From Verrucomicrobiaceae bacterium UBA1938 (GTDB taxonomy: Bacteria; Verrucomicrobiota; Verrucomicrobiia; Verrucomicrobiales; Verrucomicrobiaceae): DNA of 64,000 nt. Location of the stretch: contig DDFC01000008.1 of assembly GCA_002336895.1 (NCBI GenBank), positions 136,548 to 200,547 of the forward strand, written 5' to 3'. The translations under genes and the position numbers were made by a program. Shown piece by piece: positions 16,317 through 25,879 of this stretch; the first letter of the stretch is position 1, and every line of letters starts with the position of its first letter. A model generated the notes under the pieces. That model saw only the letters and a program-made list of their open reading frames with translations, was not told the DNA's origin and searched no databases.

Positions 16317-18772
16317 ATCAAGTCCTCGCTCTTTTCTGCCTGCTCGTAGCGCTGGTGCCGCTCGGCGCTCAGGAAAGTTACGCGCCCATGCACCGCCTTA
16401 CATGGGATGAGTATGTCGGCACACTGACACACTGGCGGCAGAAGTTTCCCAAACGCATGACGCTGGAGTCTCGCGGCATGAGCGGACGGAACATGCCCGT
16501 GTATCTGCTGAAGATCACAGATGCCACCGTGCCCGCTGTGGACAAACAGGTGTGCCTCGTCACCACCCTCCACAGCGGGCCGGAGCGCACTGGCACCACA
16601 GGTGCGCTGGCCTTTGCGGAATGGTGCCTAAGCGATGATCCGCTGGCGGTCGAGACGCGGAAAAAACAGATCATTCTCGTGATGCCGTGCGTGAATCCGC
16701 TGGCCATGTTTTACACCGACCGCTTCCGCAATGAGCACGGTGTGGATCCGTACACAGGCGGCGGCCGCCTCGGCAAGCTGTGGGATGTGAAGACCCTCAC
16801 GCTCACCCAGCCGGAAGATGCGCCGGAGCTCACCGCCGTGCTTTCCGTCGTCGACGAATATCAGCCCGAGGTGCATGCCGACCTGCATGGCACCGGCCTT
16901 CAGGAATACGCGCCCTCCCAGCTCGGCGCAGGTCGCATGTATCACGGCCAGATCATGACGGAGGTCACCGGAGGCGCGTATTCAAACTACGCCCTGCGTC
17001 CCTGGGACTGGCGTGTGACTGAGGCGATGATCGAGGCCGGGCGCGCCGCCGGATTCCCCTCGGATCGCTTTGAGGCGGATGCCCAGCGCACCTTCTGGGG
17101 CCCGGAGCTGGCACCGCTGGGGCGCAAGCTCTGGCACGGCATGCCGCTTTTCTATTCCGCGCACTACGGCTACGCCAAATACCACACCATGCTGCTTACG
17201 CAGGAGGTCGCATGGGAGGAGAGCCTCGTGGCCCGCATGCAGGGGCTCATGCGCATCGGCAATGCTGTGTGGATGGACGAGCGCACTCCAGGCTACCCGG
17301 TGAACCGCATGCGTCATTTCGTAGGTCATTACGTCACAGCATATGGAGCCACAGCATCAGCGCGCCGTACCAGCCGTGTGGAGCTGTGGAATCAGCAGAG
17401 CGACTTCGCCCTCGGCTTTCTCTATCCGCAGACCGTGGGCCGAGAGACCCTCGTCGTCGCCACCACGGCAGCCGCCAAGCAAGCCATCGCCCGCAATGAC
17501 TTCCGCCCTCTGCTGGGAGATTCCGCTGCCGAGATCGAGCGTTTCATCAAGGCGGGCCCAGAACTCAAGATCGCCATGGAGCAGACGCCCGAGCAGCTTC
17601 TCGCCGCCACGACCGACGCCTCCTTCACCCACGGCATCGGCTTCCGTCTGCGTCTGCCGTATCGTGAGCCAAAACAGATCGAGGTCCGCCTCAATGGCAT
17701 CGCATTGAAACAAGATGCTGCCGACGGCTACGAAAGCTGGTATGCCGATGGCTTCACTCAGGTGCAGGTGAATGTGCCGCCGCAGCAGCTGCCGCAGCAC
17801 GGTCTCTACTTCATCACCTGCGCCTACTCACCGGAGGTGCAGCGCGCCACCGGCTGGATGCCACCTGCGGAGGTGCAGAAAAAATACGCCACGGAAAAGC
17901 TCGACGCCACACCCGCCACTTTCACGGATGTGGCCTACGGCACCCACTTTCGCCAGACGATGGACGTTTGGCTGGCTCACTCACCGAAACCCGCGCCTGT
18001 CGTGTTTTACATCCACGGCGGCGGCTGGAATGCGCAGGACAAGACGGACATCCACCAGCACCTCGACGTCCGCGCCTTTCTTGATGCCGGCATCTCCGTG
18101 GCTTCGATCAACTACCGCTTCCTTGCCGATGCCAACGCCGCCAAAGTAACCCCGCCTCTGCAATGGCCTTTGCAGGATGCTGCACGTGCTTTGCAGTTCT
18201 TGCGCTCAAAGGCGGACGAATGGCATCTCGATAAAACCCGCATCGCCGCCAGCGGTGTGAGCGCAGGCGGCTGCTCTTCGCTCTGGCTGGCCATGCACGA
18301 TGACATGGCCGAGCCGCAGAGTGCCGATCCCATCGCCAGCGAGTCCACCCGCCTTCTTTTCACCGCCACCAAAGCCCCCCAGGCCTCCTTCGATCCGCAG
18401 CAGCTCGTCGAGTGGATCCCCAACAGCGAATACGGCGCGCACGCTTTTGGCTACCCTATGGCAAAGTCGCGGAAAGAGACCTTTCCTCTCTTCCTCGCCG
18501 ATCGAGAAAGGCACCTCGCAGACATCCGCCGCTGGTCACCCATCGCCTACGCCAGCGCGGACGATCCGCCTGTTTATGTCGTTTACACCAAGGACGACAA
18601 GCCGCCCGTCAAAGGCCAGCCGCAGACAGACCCCAGCCACAGCGTGCTGCATGCGCTGATGCTCCAGGCCATGCTGCAGCCCCTGGGCGTGCCCTGCGAG
18701 GTTCGCTACCCGCAGGATGGCAAGCCCACCACCACCCTGCAGGAACTCCTCACCCAGCATTTGAAACCATGA
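16313..18772 (+). CDS. Secreted two-domain protein: M14-like carboxypeptidase plus alpha/beta-hydrolase esterase
   Basis: An 819-residue protein with a signal peptide (about 1-17). Residues about 25-380 resemble M14 zinc carboxypeptidases, with a first-ligand region LHSGPERTG near residue 87 and EVHADLHGTG near residue 190. The first motif is H-x-x-x-E rather than the canonical H-x-x-E, so zinc binding needs confirmation. Residues about 540-819 are a carboxylesterase/acetyl-esterase fold with the oxyanion loop HGGGW near 567 and nucleophile elbow GVSAGG near 647. It couples to neighbours on both sides by ATGA overlaps. The start at 16313 gives the signal peptide; longer frames upstream are not supported. 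Confidence 0.82.
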   Translation: MNQVLALFCLLVALVPLGAQESYAPMHRLTWDEYVGTLTHWRQKFPKRMTLESRGMSGRNMPVYLLKITDATVPAVDKQVCLVTTLHSGPERTGTTGALAFAEWCLSDDPLAVETRKKQIILVMPCVNPLAMFYTDRFRNEHGVDPYTGGGRLGKLWDVKTLTLTQPEDAPELTAVLSVVDEYQPEVHADLHGTGLQEYAPSQLGAGRMYHGQIMTEVTGGAYSNYALRPWDWRVTEAMIEAGRAAGFPSDRFEADAQRTFWGPELAPLGRKLWHGMPLFYSAHYGYAKYHTMLLTQEVAWEESLVARMQGLMRIGNAVWMDERTPGYPVNRMRHFVGHYVTAYGATASARRTSRVELWNQQSDFALGFLYPQTVGRETLVVATTAAAKQAIARNDFRPLLGDSAAEIERFIKAGPELKIAMEQTPEQLLAATTDASFTHGIGFRLRLPYREPKQIEVRLNGIALKQDAADGYESWYADGFTQVQVNVPPQQLPQHGLYFITCAYSPEVQRATGWMPPAEVQKKYATEKLDATPATFTDVAYGTHFRQTMDVWLAHSPKPAPVVFYIHGGGWNAQDKTDIHQHLDVRAFLDAGISVASINYRFLADANAAKVTPPLQWPLQDAARALQFLRSKADEWHLDKTRIAASGVSAGGCSSLWLAMHDDMAEPQSADPIASESTRLLFTATKAPQASFDPQQLVEWIPNSEYGAHAFGYPMAKSRKETFPLFLADRERHLADIRRWSPIAYASADDPPVYVVYTKDDKPPVKGQPQTDPSHSVLHALMLQAMLQPLGVPCEVRYPQDGKPTTTLQELLTQHLKP

Positions 18773-20247
18773 AATCACAAGTCCTCCTCACCATCCTGCT
18801 GGCCGGCTCGCTGGTCGCAGCTGACGCACCCGTGCAGATCGGCAGCCGCCGCGAGCTTTTTGCAGACTCCTTCCTGCTCGAGAGCTTCAGCGGCACGCAC
18901 CTGCAGCTCCAGACTCCGCGTGATGAAGGCGTGGCCTTCAAGTTTGACCAGCCGTGGGAGGGGCTCTTCAGCGGCTACGCCACACTCGTCACGCTCGACG
19001 ACGGTCGCCTGCGCGCCTACTACAGGGGGAAAGCAGTGGCCAACAAAGACGGCAGTGAGGAGGAGCTGACCTGCGTCGCGGAATCCGCCGATGGCCGCAC
19101 CTGGACCAAGCCCGAGCTCGGCATCTATGAGGTGATGGGCACGCGAAAGAACAATGTCGTGCTCATGAAAGCGCACACCGCCACGCACAATTTCAGCCCC
19201 TTCCGCGACCAGCGCCCCGGCGTGCCGGAAGACGAGCGCTTCAAGGCCTTCGGCGGCACCATGGAGGGCGGCGGCCTCACCGCGTGGAAATCTCCCGACG
19301 GCCTGCGCTGGGAAAAGATCGCTCCTGAGCCTGTCATCACCAAGGCCATGGTGCCCTACAAGTACATGTTCGATTCGCAGAACGTGCCTTTCTGGTCGGC
19401 AGCGGAGGGGAAGTACGTGGCCTACTACCGCGTGTTTGAGGGCGGCATCCGGCGCATTGTGCGCAGCGAGAGCCAGGACTTTCGCAAATGGTCAGCCCCC
19501 GTGCTCATGGAATATCGCAGTCCCGCCATGCAGGCTCCGATTGAGCACCTTTACACCAATCAAACGCATCCCTACTTCCGCGCGCCGCATCTGTATGTGT
19601 CCATCGCTGCGCGCTTCATGCCGGGCCGTCGTGTGCTCACAGACGAGCAGGCCGCCGCCATCAAGGTGAACCCCAATTATTTCAAAGACACCTCGGACGC
19701 CATTTTCATGACCACCCGCCCTGTGGAAGGTGCCGCGCATGCCGGAGTGTATGACCGCACCTTTTTGGAAGGCTTCATTCGTGGCGGCATCGGCGCGCAA
19801 AACTGGGTCTCACGCACCAATTATCCCGCCCTCAATGTGGTGCCCACCGGGCCGAATGAGATGTCTGTCTTTGTGAATCAGGACTATGCCCAGCCCACCG
19901 CGCACATGCGGCGCTACTCGCTGCGCACGGACGGCTTTGCCTCGCTGCATTGCAGCTACGCAGGCGGTCATGCCATCACCAAGCCGGTGGTCTTTGCCGG
20001 GCGCGAGCTGTCGCTGAATTTTTCCACCTCCGCTGCTGGCGGTGTGAAGGTGGGCTTTGAAGACGTGGACGGCAAGCCCGTGCCCGGCTTCGGGCTTGAA
20101 GAGTGCGTGATGCAGATCGGCAATGAGCTGGATCGCAAGGTTGCATGGAAATCTGGCACGGATGTCAGCACGCTGGCCGGAAAGCCGCTGCGCCTGCGCT
20201 TCTCCATGAAGGACGCTGACATCTTCTCCTTCCAGTTCATGCCGTGA
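18769..20247 (+). CDS. Secreted GH32/GH43-like five-bladed beta-propeller protein (paralogue 1)
   Basis: A 492-residue protein with a signal peptide (about 1-18). The mature start QIGSRRELFADSFLLE and later motifs CVAESADGRTWTKPELG, KNNVVL and a late SRTNYPALNV segment match a large family of putative glycosidases with a GH32/43-like propeller and a small C-terminal beta-sandwich. The second family gene at 21997 shares the AES-x-DG-x-TWTKPELG block. Catalytic acids were not fixed by eye. It overlaps both neighbours by 4 bases. Confidence 0.8.
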   Translation: MKSQVLLTILLAGSLVAADAPVQIGSRRELFADSFLLESFSGTHLQLQTPRDEGVAFKFDQPWEGLFSGYATLVTLDDGRLRAYYRGKAVANKDGSEEELTCVAESADGRTWTKPELGIYEVMGTRKNNVVLMKAHTATHNFSPFRDQRPGVPEDERFKAFGGTMEGGGLTAWKSPDGLRWEKIAPEPVITKAMVPYKYMFDSQNVPFWSAAEGKYVAYYRVFEGGIRRIVRSESQDFRKWSAPVLMEYRSPAMQAPIEHLYTNQTHPYFRAPHLYVSIAARFMPGRRVLTDEQAAAIKVNPNYFKDTSDAIFMTTRPVEGAAHAGVYDRTFLEGFIRGGIGAQNWVSRTNYPALNVVPTGPNEMSVFVNQDYAQPTAHMRRYSLRTDGFASLHCSYAGGHAITKPVVFAGRELSLNFSTSAAGGVKVGFEDVDGKPVPGFGLEECVMQIGNELDRKVAWKSGTDVSTLAGKPLRLRFSMKDADIFSFQFMP

Positions 20248-21896
20248 AGCTCTGCATCTTCCTCCTCGCACTCACGGGCCTGGCTGGCGCTGCGGACTCC
20301 ACGCCCGCCATCTCCGGCATCTGGATGATGGGCCAGTCCTTGTGCGATGGCTCGGAGTCTCTGCCCGTCGTCACCAGCGCAGACACAGGCTGGGGAAATC
20401 TTTCTTTCGCACGCGGTGTGCGCACCTGGCTGCCCAAGGACAATTCAGCCACACCCGAGCTGCGCCCTGCGGAGTTGTTCAAACTGGAGCCCCTGCGCGC
20501 TCAGACAAACGGTGGTCTCGGCGAAACCGTGGCCAATGGCATGGCCGACCACTGGCAGGCCGTGCGATTGGGGAATGACAAAGCGCGCGCCGCAAAATCG
20601 GCCTCACACTTTCTGGTCGCCTGCGCAGGGCAGGGTGGGAGGCAGATCAATGAGCTATCCAGCGCAGACCTTTCCGCCGACCCTCGCACGCCCGAGTCCC
20701 GCCGTCACGGCGGCGGCTACTACCGCACCAGCCTGGACGATGCACGCCGTGCCGTGGCGCAGGCTAAGGCTGCAGGGGCAGAGTTTCGCGTCGCTGCACT
20801 GTACTGGATGCAGGGAGAGGGGAATGGCGGACCCACAGGCAGCCTCGTGCCCACCCGCTGGGATGCCGAGTTGCCACGCCCGGAAGGACTCGCCTGGTAT
20901 CGCGATCAACTCATCGCCTATCGAAAACAATGGTCGGCAGACCTGTGCGCCATCACCGGGCAGCGTGGTGAGCTGCCCATGTTCACCTATGAGACGCTCG
21001 GCCCTGCAGGCGAGGCCCAGCTCATGGCGGCGGATGCCGATGCACACATCTACATGGTGGGGCCGCACTACGCCGTATCCAGTGCGATCAACAGCCGCAC
21101 CAGGCCGGATCGTCACGGCGATCCCATACACCTTTCCGCCGATGGCGAGCGCTGGTGGGGCGAGCAGGTGGGAAAGGTCATGCACCGCGTGCTGGATGGA
21201 GGAGCGGACTGGCAGCCGCTGCGCCCGCGAAAAGCAAAGCTGGAAGCCACACGCGGCAGCATCCTCATCGACTTCATCGTGCCGCGCCCGCCCCTTGTGA
21301 TCGACACCACCTTCCTTCCACGGCAGGAGATCGCCTCGGGTGACGGCTACACCTCGCTGGCGGGCTTTCGCGTGCACGACAGCGCCGGCAAGCCCCTCAC
21401 GCTGACAGCGGTGGAAGCCGTGTCTCCGACTCAGGTTCGTCTCAGTCTGAAGCAGCCGCTGCCCACAGACAAAACCTGCCGCATCAGCTATGGGCATCCA
21501 TTCGCAGGTGCGCTCGGCAGAGTGACTGAGGTGCGTTCTGGAGAGCTGGTGATGGAGCGCGGTGTCACAGAGGCCACAAGGCTGCTCATGAATGAAGGCG
21601 CTTTCCTCGCAGCCGGCACCTCCGGCCCAGTCACCCGTGTGCCGGTGCGCGCTGTGCAGGAGGCAAACGGTGCTGCCATACTGACCTATGAGTCTGCCGA
21701 ACTCCGCGATGGCAGGTCGTTTGAGGCCGGGCAGGAACTCGTGGCCATGCGCGCCTTCAGCTATGGCAACCTGCGCGATTCCGACGATGAGCAGTCGGTG
21801 TTTTCGTTCGCAGACAAAGCCTATGGCTCACGTGCCGGTCAGGCCTATCCCTTGTGGAACTGGTGCGTGCTCTTCTCGGATTTCCCAGCTGAATAA
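20244..21896 (+). CDS. Secreted sialate O-acetylesterase-like (SASA family) esterase
   Basis: A 550-residue protein that starts at GTG 20244 inside the previous stop (GTGA). A signal peptide covers about residues 1-17. The nucleophile block is MMGQSLCDG with Ser 32. A mid-protein segment WMQGEGNGG resembles the family's second block, and RHGDPIHLSADG near residue 295 supplies the Asp-His pair. An additional C-terminal beta domain (about 340-550) follows. The enzyme should remove O-acetyl groups from a sugar. Last gene of the tightly coupled run; a 100-base gap with operator C follows. Confidence 0.85.
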   Translation: MKLCIFLLALTGLAGAADSTPAISGIWMMGQSLCDGSESLPVVTSADTGWGNLSFARGVRTWLPKDNSATPELRPAELFKLEPLRAQTNGGLGETVANGMADHWQAVRLGNDKARAAKSASHFLVACAGQGGRQINELSSADLSADPRTPESRRHGGGYYRTSLDDARRAVAQAKAAGAEFRVAALYWMQGEGNGGPTGSLVPTRWDAELPRPEGLAWYRDQLIAYRKQWSADLCAITGQRGELPMFTYETLGPAGEAQLMAADADAHIYMVGPHYAVSSAINSRTRPDRHGDPIHLSADGERWWGEQVGKVMHRVLDGGADWQPLRPRKAKLEATRGSILIDFIVPRPPLVIDTTFLPRQEIASGDGYTSLAGFRVHDSAGKPLTLTAVEAVSPTQVRLSLKQPLPTDKTCRISYGHPFAGALGRVTEVRSGELVMERGVTEATRLLMNEGAFLAAGTSGPVTRVPVRAVQEANGAAILTYESAELRDGRSFEAGQELVAMRAFSYGNLRDSDDEQSVFSFADKAYGSRAGQAYPLWNWCVLFSDFPAE

Positions 21897-21930
21897 GAGA
21901 CGGGTGAGATATTCTGCGTTTGTGGTCAGT

Positions 21931-21951
21931 CTGGTCTGGTGATTGAACCAG
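21931..21951. promoter_or_regulatory. Operator C of the CTGGT-N11-ACCAG family
   Basis: An exact match to CTGGT-N11-ACCAG, located in the 100-base gap before the second propeller gene. It ends 45 bases before that gene's ATG at 21997. It marks an internal promoter that splits the long run into at least two transcription units. Confidence 0.72.
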
Positions 21952-21996
21952 TTCATTAAGCTGGTGGTGTGGAGGGCCGAATTCATAGTCACGGGC

Positions 21997-23508
21997 ATGA
22001 AGCTTATTCTCTGCTTTCTCGGCGGGCTTGCTCTTCAGCTCCATGCGGCTGAGCAGGTGTTTTTTGCCTTCGATGACCAGAACATCGCCTGGCAGCACAA
22101 TCTGAAACTCACGCTGGAGACGGCGCAGAAGCATCCGGGGAATCCGGTGCTGCGCAACGGCCCGCCCGGTGCGCCGGACCACGGTCATGCCATCATGTAC
22201 GGCACCGTGATCAAGCAGGGCGACACCTTCCGCATGTGGTACCTCGGCATGCATGAGCCTGCGGTCGTCAAAGGCCAGGCCCCTGGCTGGTGGCGGCCCA
22301 TGTGCTACGCGGAAAGCAAGGACGGCATCACCTGGACCAAGCCCGAGCTGGGCCTCGTGGAATTCAACGGCAGCACGAAGAACAACATCTGCCGCATCGA
22401 GGGAGGGCCATTTTCCATGACACGCGTGAATGACTTTCTCTCCGTGCTTTATGAGCCCGATGAACCGGACGCCTCGAAACGCTACAAGTGCGCCTACATC
22501 GCCCACATGCCCTTCGAGGACGTCAAAGGCGGCCGCAGCAAGATCGGGCCCAATGAGAAACGCTGGTGCTCCTTGGTCACCGCCACCAGCGCCGACGGAC
22601 TGATCTGGAAATGTGTGGGCGACCGCCCGGCCAATGCCGGCGGCGAGCGCTTTGAAGTCAGCAGCCTCTATCGCTTTGGTGACTTTTACTATGCCACCGG
22701 CCAGCTTCTCAGCCCGTGGACATGGCGGCCGGATGGAGGCGACGTCGGCCGCGTCATGCTCGCCTATCGCTCACCGGATTTCGTCACATGGTCCAGGGCC
22801 AAAGCGTTCTCCTACGCACGCCCAGGCCAGCTCTCCGATCCTCCGGTAAAAGGCCAGCAGATGCACATGGGCGCGGGCCTGTGGAACCGTGGCAATGTCA
22901 TGGTGGGCCTGCACGGCATGTGGCAGGACGCCGAGGTGAAGCCGCCCAAGGACAAAAGCTGGAACTACGGCGTTCGCGTGGACCTGGGCCTCATGATCAG
23001 CAATGACGGCGTGCACTACCGTGAGCCGGTGCCGGGCTTCAAGGTGATCCCCCGAGGCAAGGAGGGCGAGTGGGACGACATCGCCATCCTTCAGGGCCAT
23101 GCTTTTGTGAACGAGGGTGACAAGACCATGATCTGGTATTCCCATTGGAACACCGGTGGCGAACTGGAAAACATGGACATCGGCCTCGCCACCCTGCGCC
23201 GTGATGGCTTCGGCTCGCTCTCCCGCAAGGTCACTGAGGAGGAGGGCCATTTCATCACCAGCCCCTTCACGGCAAAAGAAATCGCCCTCAATGTGGACGG
23301 CACCACGCCGGAGACCCCGCTTACCGTGCAACTTCTTGATCATCTGGACCACCCGCTCGACGGCTACGAACTCAAAGTCAGCACCAGCGGTGTTCGCGTG
23401 CCCCTCAAATGGGTCAAGCCTCTGCCGGCTGGTAAGAAAATAGCTTTGCGTGTGAGCTTCCCGCCCGGCAGCGCTGCAAAGGTGTTCGCGATCTACCTCA
23501 ACGACTGA
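21997..23508 (+). CDS. Secreted GH32/GH43-like beta-propeller protein (paralogue 2)
   Basis: A 503-residue protein with a signal peptide (about 1-18, ending LHA-AEQ). It shares with the 18769 gene the CYAES-x-DG-x-TWTKPELG block and the following KNN motif, and ends in a similar beta-sandwich (TAKEIALNVDG region). The pair are diverged paralogues. The ATG at 21997 is chosen because it gives the signal peptide and sits 45 bases after operator C; the frame is open upstream through the operator and is unlikely to be translated. Confidence 0.82.
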   Translation: MKLILCFLGGLALQLHAAEQVFFAFDDQNIAWQHNLKLTLETAQKHPGNPVLRNGPPGAPDHGHAIMYGTVIKQGDTFRMWYLGMHEPAVVKGQAPGWWRPMCYAESKDGITWTKPELGLVEFNGSTKNNICRIEGGPFSMTRVNDFLSVLYEPDEPDASKRYKCAYIAHMPFEDVKGGRSKIGPNEKRWCSLVTATSADGLIWKCVGDRPANAGGERFEVSSLYRFGDFYYATGQLLSPWTWRPDGGDVGRVMLAYRSPDFVTWSRAKAFSYARPGQLSDPPVKGQQMHMGAGLWNRGNVMVGLHGMWQDAEVKPPKDKSWNYGVRVDLGLMISNDGVHYREPVPGFKVIPRGKEGEWDDIAILQGHAFVNEGDKTMIWYSHWNTGGELENMDIGLATLRRDGFGSLSRKVTEEEGHFITSPFTAKEIALNVDGTTPETPLTVQLLDHLDHPLDGYELKVSTSGVRVPLKWVKPLPAGKKIALRVSFPPGSAAKVFAIYLND

Positions 23509-23513
23509 TCCCC

Positions 23514-25796
23514 ATGTCCCTCTCCCTTGTCACGGAACTCACCGACACTGATCGCCGCCTGCTGCATCGCGCCATCGACGGCTTTGTTCCGGAGCGCGTC
23601 TTTGATGTTCACACGCATCTTTTCCACTCGCGCCATTTCGCCGAGGGGAAACGCCCGGTGTTTCTCGATGAAAATCGCGGCTACGGCATGGCGGACTTTC
23701 AGGCGGCCATGCGCCTGTGGCTTCCAGGTCGTCAGGTTGAGGGCCTGTTCTTTGGCTACCCCAGCGCAGGAAACGACAGGGCAGGGGAGAATGCCTGGCT
23801 GCAGTCTCAGGTGGATGGCACGGGAAATTCACGCGCGCTCGTCCTCACGGCCCCGCAGGACTCGCCCGCCGAAGTCCGCCGCCTCTTGGACACAGGCGTC
23901 TTTGTCGGCATCAAGCCCTACCGCCTCTACGCCGATGTGCCAGATACGAAGGAGGCGGAGATCGAATCCTTCGCGCCCGAGTGGATGTGGGAGCTGTGTC
24001 ATGAGTACGATGGAATTCTGATGCTCCACATCATGCTGGCGGATGGCATCACCGATCCGCGCAATGTGGAGGCCATTCGCCGCCTGTGCCGCCGCTATCC
24101 GCGCTGCAAGCTGGTGCTGGCGCATGTGGCCCGCTCGTTCAATTACCGCCACGCACGCGAGGGGCTGCATCATCTCGTGGACCTCGACAATGTCGTCGTG
24201 GACACCTCCGCCGTCACTCAGGCCGGGGCCTTCCGTGCCGCGCTGGAGATCCTGGGCCCGCGCCGCGTCCTCTGGGGCAGCGACTACATGGTCAGCGAGC
24301 TGCGTGGCTCCTGCATCACGCAGGGCGATGGTTTCACCTGGATTCACCCGGAGATCACCGCGGACAAGCTCACCATCTTCGGCCAGTACACCACCGTCGG
24401 CATCGAGTCTCTGCTCTGCTTGCGCGAAGCCTGCGAAGACACCGGCATGACACAGGGAGATCTGGAAGACCTCTTCCGTGAGAATGCGCTGCGTCTCCTC
24501 AAGCCCAAGCCCGCCGCCCCCTCCGGCCCCCGCCTCTGGGAGCAGGCAAAAGAGAAAATCTCCTGCGGCACCGGCCTGCTCTCCAAGCGCGCCCACCTCT
24601 TCGATCCCCAGTCCTGGCCTTCCTATTTCTCCCGTGCCAAAGGAGCACATGTGTGGGATCTCGATGACCGGCGCTACATCGACTTCACCGGCGGCGTGGG
24701 GGCCATCCTGCTAGGACATGCCGATGATGAAGTGAATGCCGCTGTGAAACGCCGTGTGAATCTCGGCAGCTACGCCACGCTCGCTTCACCCGATGAGGTC
24801 AAACTTGCCGATGTCCTGCTCGCTCTCCACCCCTGGGCCGGAAAAGTGCGCTACGCACGCGGCGGTGGCGAGGCCCTCGGTCTCGCCGTGCGCATCGCAC
24901 GCGCAGCCACGGGAAAAAGCGGCATCGCCTTCTGCGGCTACCATGGCTGGAGCGACTGGTATCTCGCCGCCAATCTGGGTGATGACGCTGCGCTTGACGG
25001 GCACCTGCTCCCCGGCCTGCAGCCGCTGGGCGTGCCGCGTGAGCTCGCAGGCACCGCCGTGCCCTTTCGCTACAATGACATCGCCTCGTTCAAAGCCGCT
25101 CTGCAAAAGCTGGAGGGAAAACTCGCCGCCGTCGTCATGGAGCCCATGCGCTCCGAACTCCCGCGCGATGGCTTCCTGCAGCAGGTCATCGCCGAATGCC
25201 ATGCCGCAGGTGCGGTGTATGTGCTGGATGAGGTGACGAGCGGCTGGCGCTTCGGCTTTCCCGGTGCAGCACCGGGCCTGGGGATACAGCCCGACATCGC
25301 CGTGTACGCCAAGGCCATTTCCAATGGCTACCCAGCAGGAGCCATCATCGGCAAAGACTCCGTCATGGATGCGGCAAACAGCAGCTTCATCTCCAGCAGC
25401 TACTGGACCGATGGCGTGGGCACGGCGGCCTCTCTGGCCTGCATTGGCAAAATGCAGCGCGAGGGCGTGCAGCAGCACGTGTGGCAGATGGGCGGGCGAC
25501 TCCAGTCCGGCCTGCGAGAGGTGGCGGCACGGCATCCGGAGCTGCAGCTCAAGATCGGCGGCATGCCATGCGCGCCTTCTCTCGCCTTTGGCAATCCGGC
25601 GGCCAAGCCGCTGATGATCCGCCACATGATTGAACGCGGTTATCTGATGTCCAGCCAGCTTTATGCCACGTGGTCGCACATGGAGGAGCACATCTCCGGC
25701 ATGCTGGCCGCGCTGGATGAGGCACTGGCCATCGTGGCACAGTCTCCGCTGGAGCCCGCCAGCGGGGCGCAGCAGGGCTTTGCACGGCTGGTGTGA
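23514..25796 (+). CDS. Fusion enzyme: amidohydrolase (TIM barrel) plus class III PLP aminotransferase/aminomutase
   Basis: A 760-residue cytoplasmic protein. Residues about 1-335 are an amidohydrolase-2 barrel: DVHTH with H33 and H35, MLHIMLADG near 175, LVLAHVARS near 204, and a late WGSDYM that supplies the Asp. Residues about 345-760 are a class III aminotransferase of the glutamate-1-semialdehyde aminomutase type, with cofactor segment CGYHGWSDWYLA, VLDEVTSGWR, and Schiff-base lysine K600 in YAKAISNG. I know both parts as separate proteins but not as a common fusion. It starts 6 bases after the propeller gene. Likely successive steps on one amino- or amide-bearing intermediate (inference). 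Confidence 0.88.
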   Translation: MSLSLVTELTDTDRRLLHRAIDGFVPERVFDVHTHLFHSRHFAEGKRPVFLDENRGYGMADFQAAMRLWLPGRQVEGLFFGYPSAGNDRAGENAWLQSQVDGTGNSRALVLTAPQDSPAEVRRLLDTGVFVGIKPYRLYADVPDTKEAEIESFAPEWMWELCHEYDGILMLHIMLADGITDPRNVEAIRRLCRRYPRCKLVLAHVARSFNYRHAREGLHHLVDLDNVVVDTSAVTQAGAFRAALEILGPRRVLWGSDYMVSELRGSCITQGDGFTWIHPEITADKLTIFGQYTTVGIESLLCLREACEDTGMTQGDLEDLFRENALRLLKPKPAAPSGPRLWEQAKEKISCGTGLLSKRAHLFDPQSWPSYFSRAKGAHVWDLDDRRYIDFTGGVGAILLGHADDEVNAAVKRRVNLGSYATLASPDEVKLADVLLALHPWAGKVRYARGGGEALGLAVRIARAATGKSGIAFCGYHGWSDWYLAANLGDDAALDGHLLPGLQPLGVPRELAGTAVPFRYNDIASFKAALQKLEGKLAAVVMEPMRSELPRDGFLQQVIAECHAAGAVYVLDEVTSGWRFGFPGAAPGLGIQPDIAVYAKAISNGYPAGAIIGKDSVMDAANSSFISSSYWTDGVGTAASLACIGKMQREGVQQHVWQMGGRLQSGLREVAARHPELQLKIGGMPCAPSLAFGNPAAKPLMIRHMIERGYLMSSQLYATWSHMEEHISGMLAALDEALAIVAQSPLEPASGAQQGFARLV

Positions 25797-25879
25797 TCCA
25801 CGGAATTTTCACTGGCAAAAGAGTGCCTGCACCGGAGTTTTGGCAGCCACTGCCACCTTCCACGTTATCTTCGCCGATC

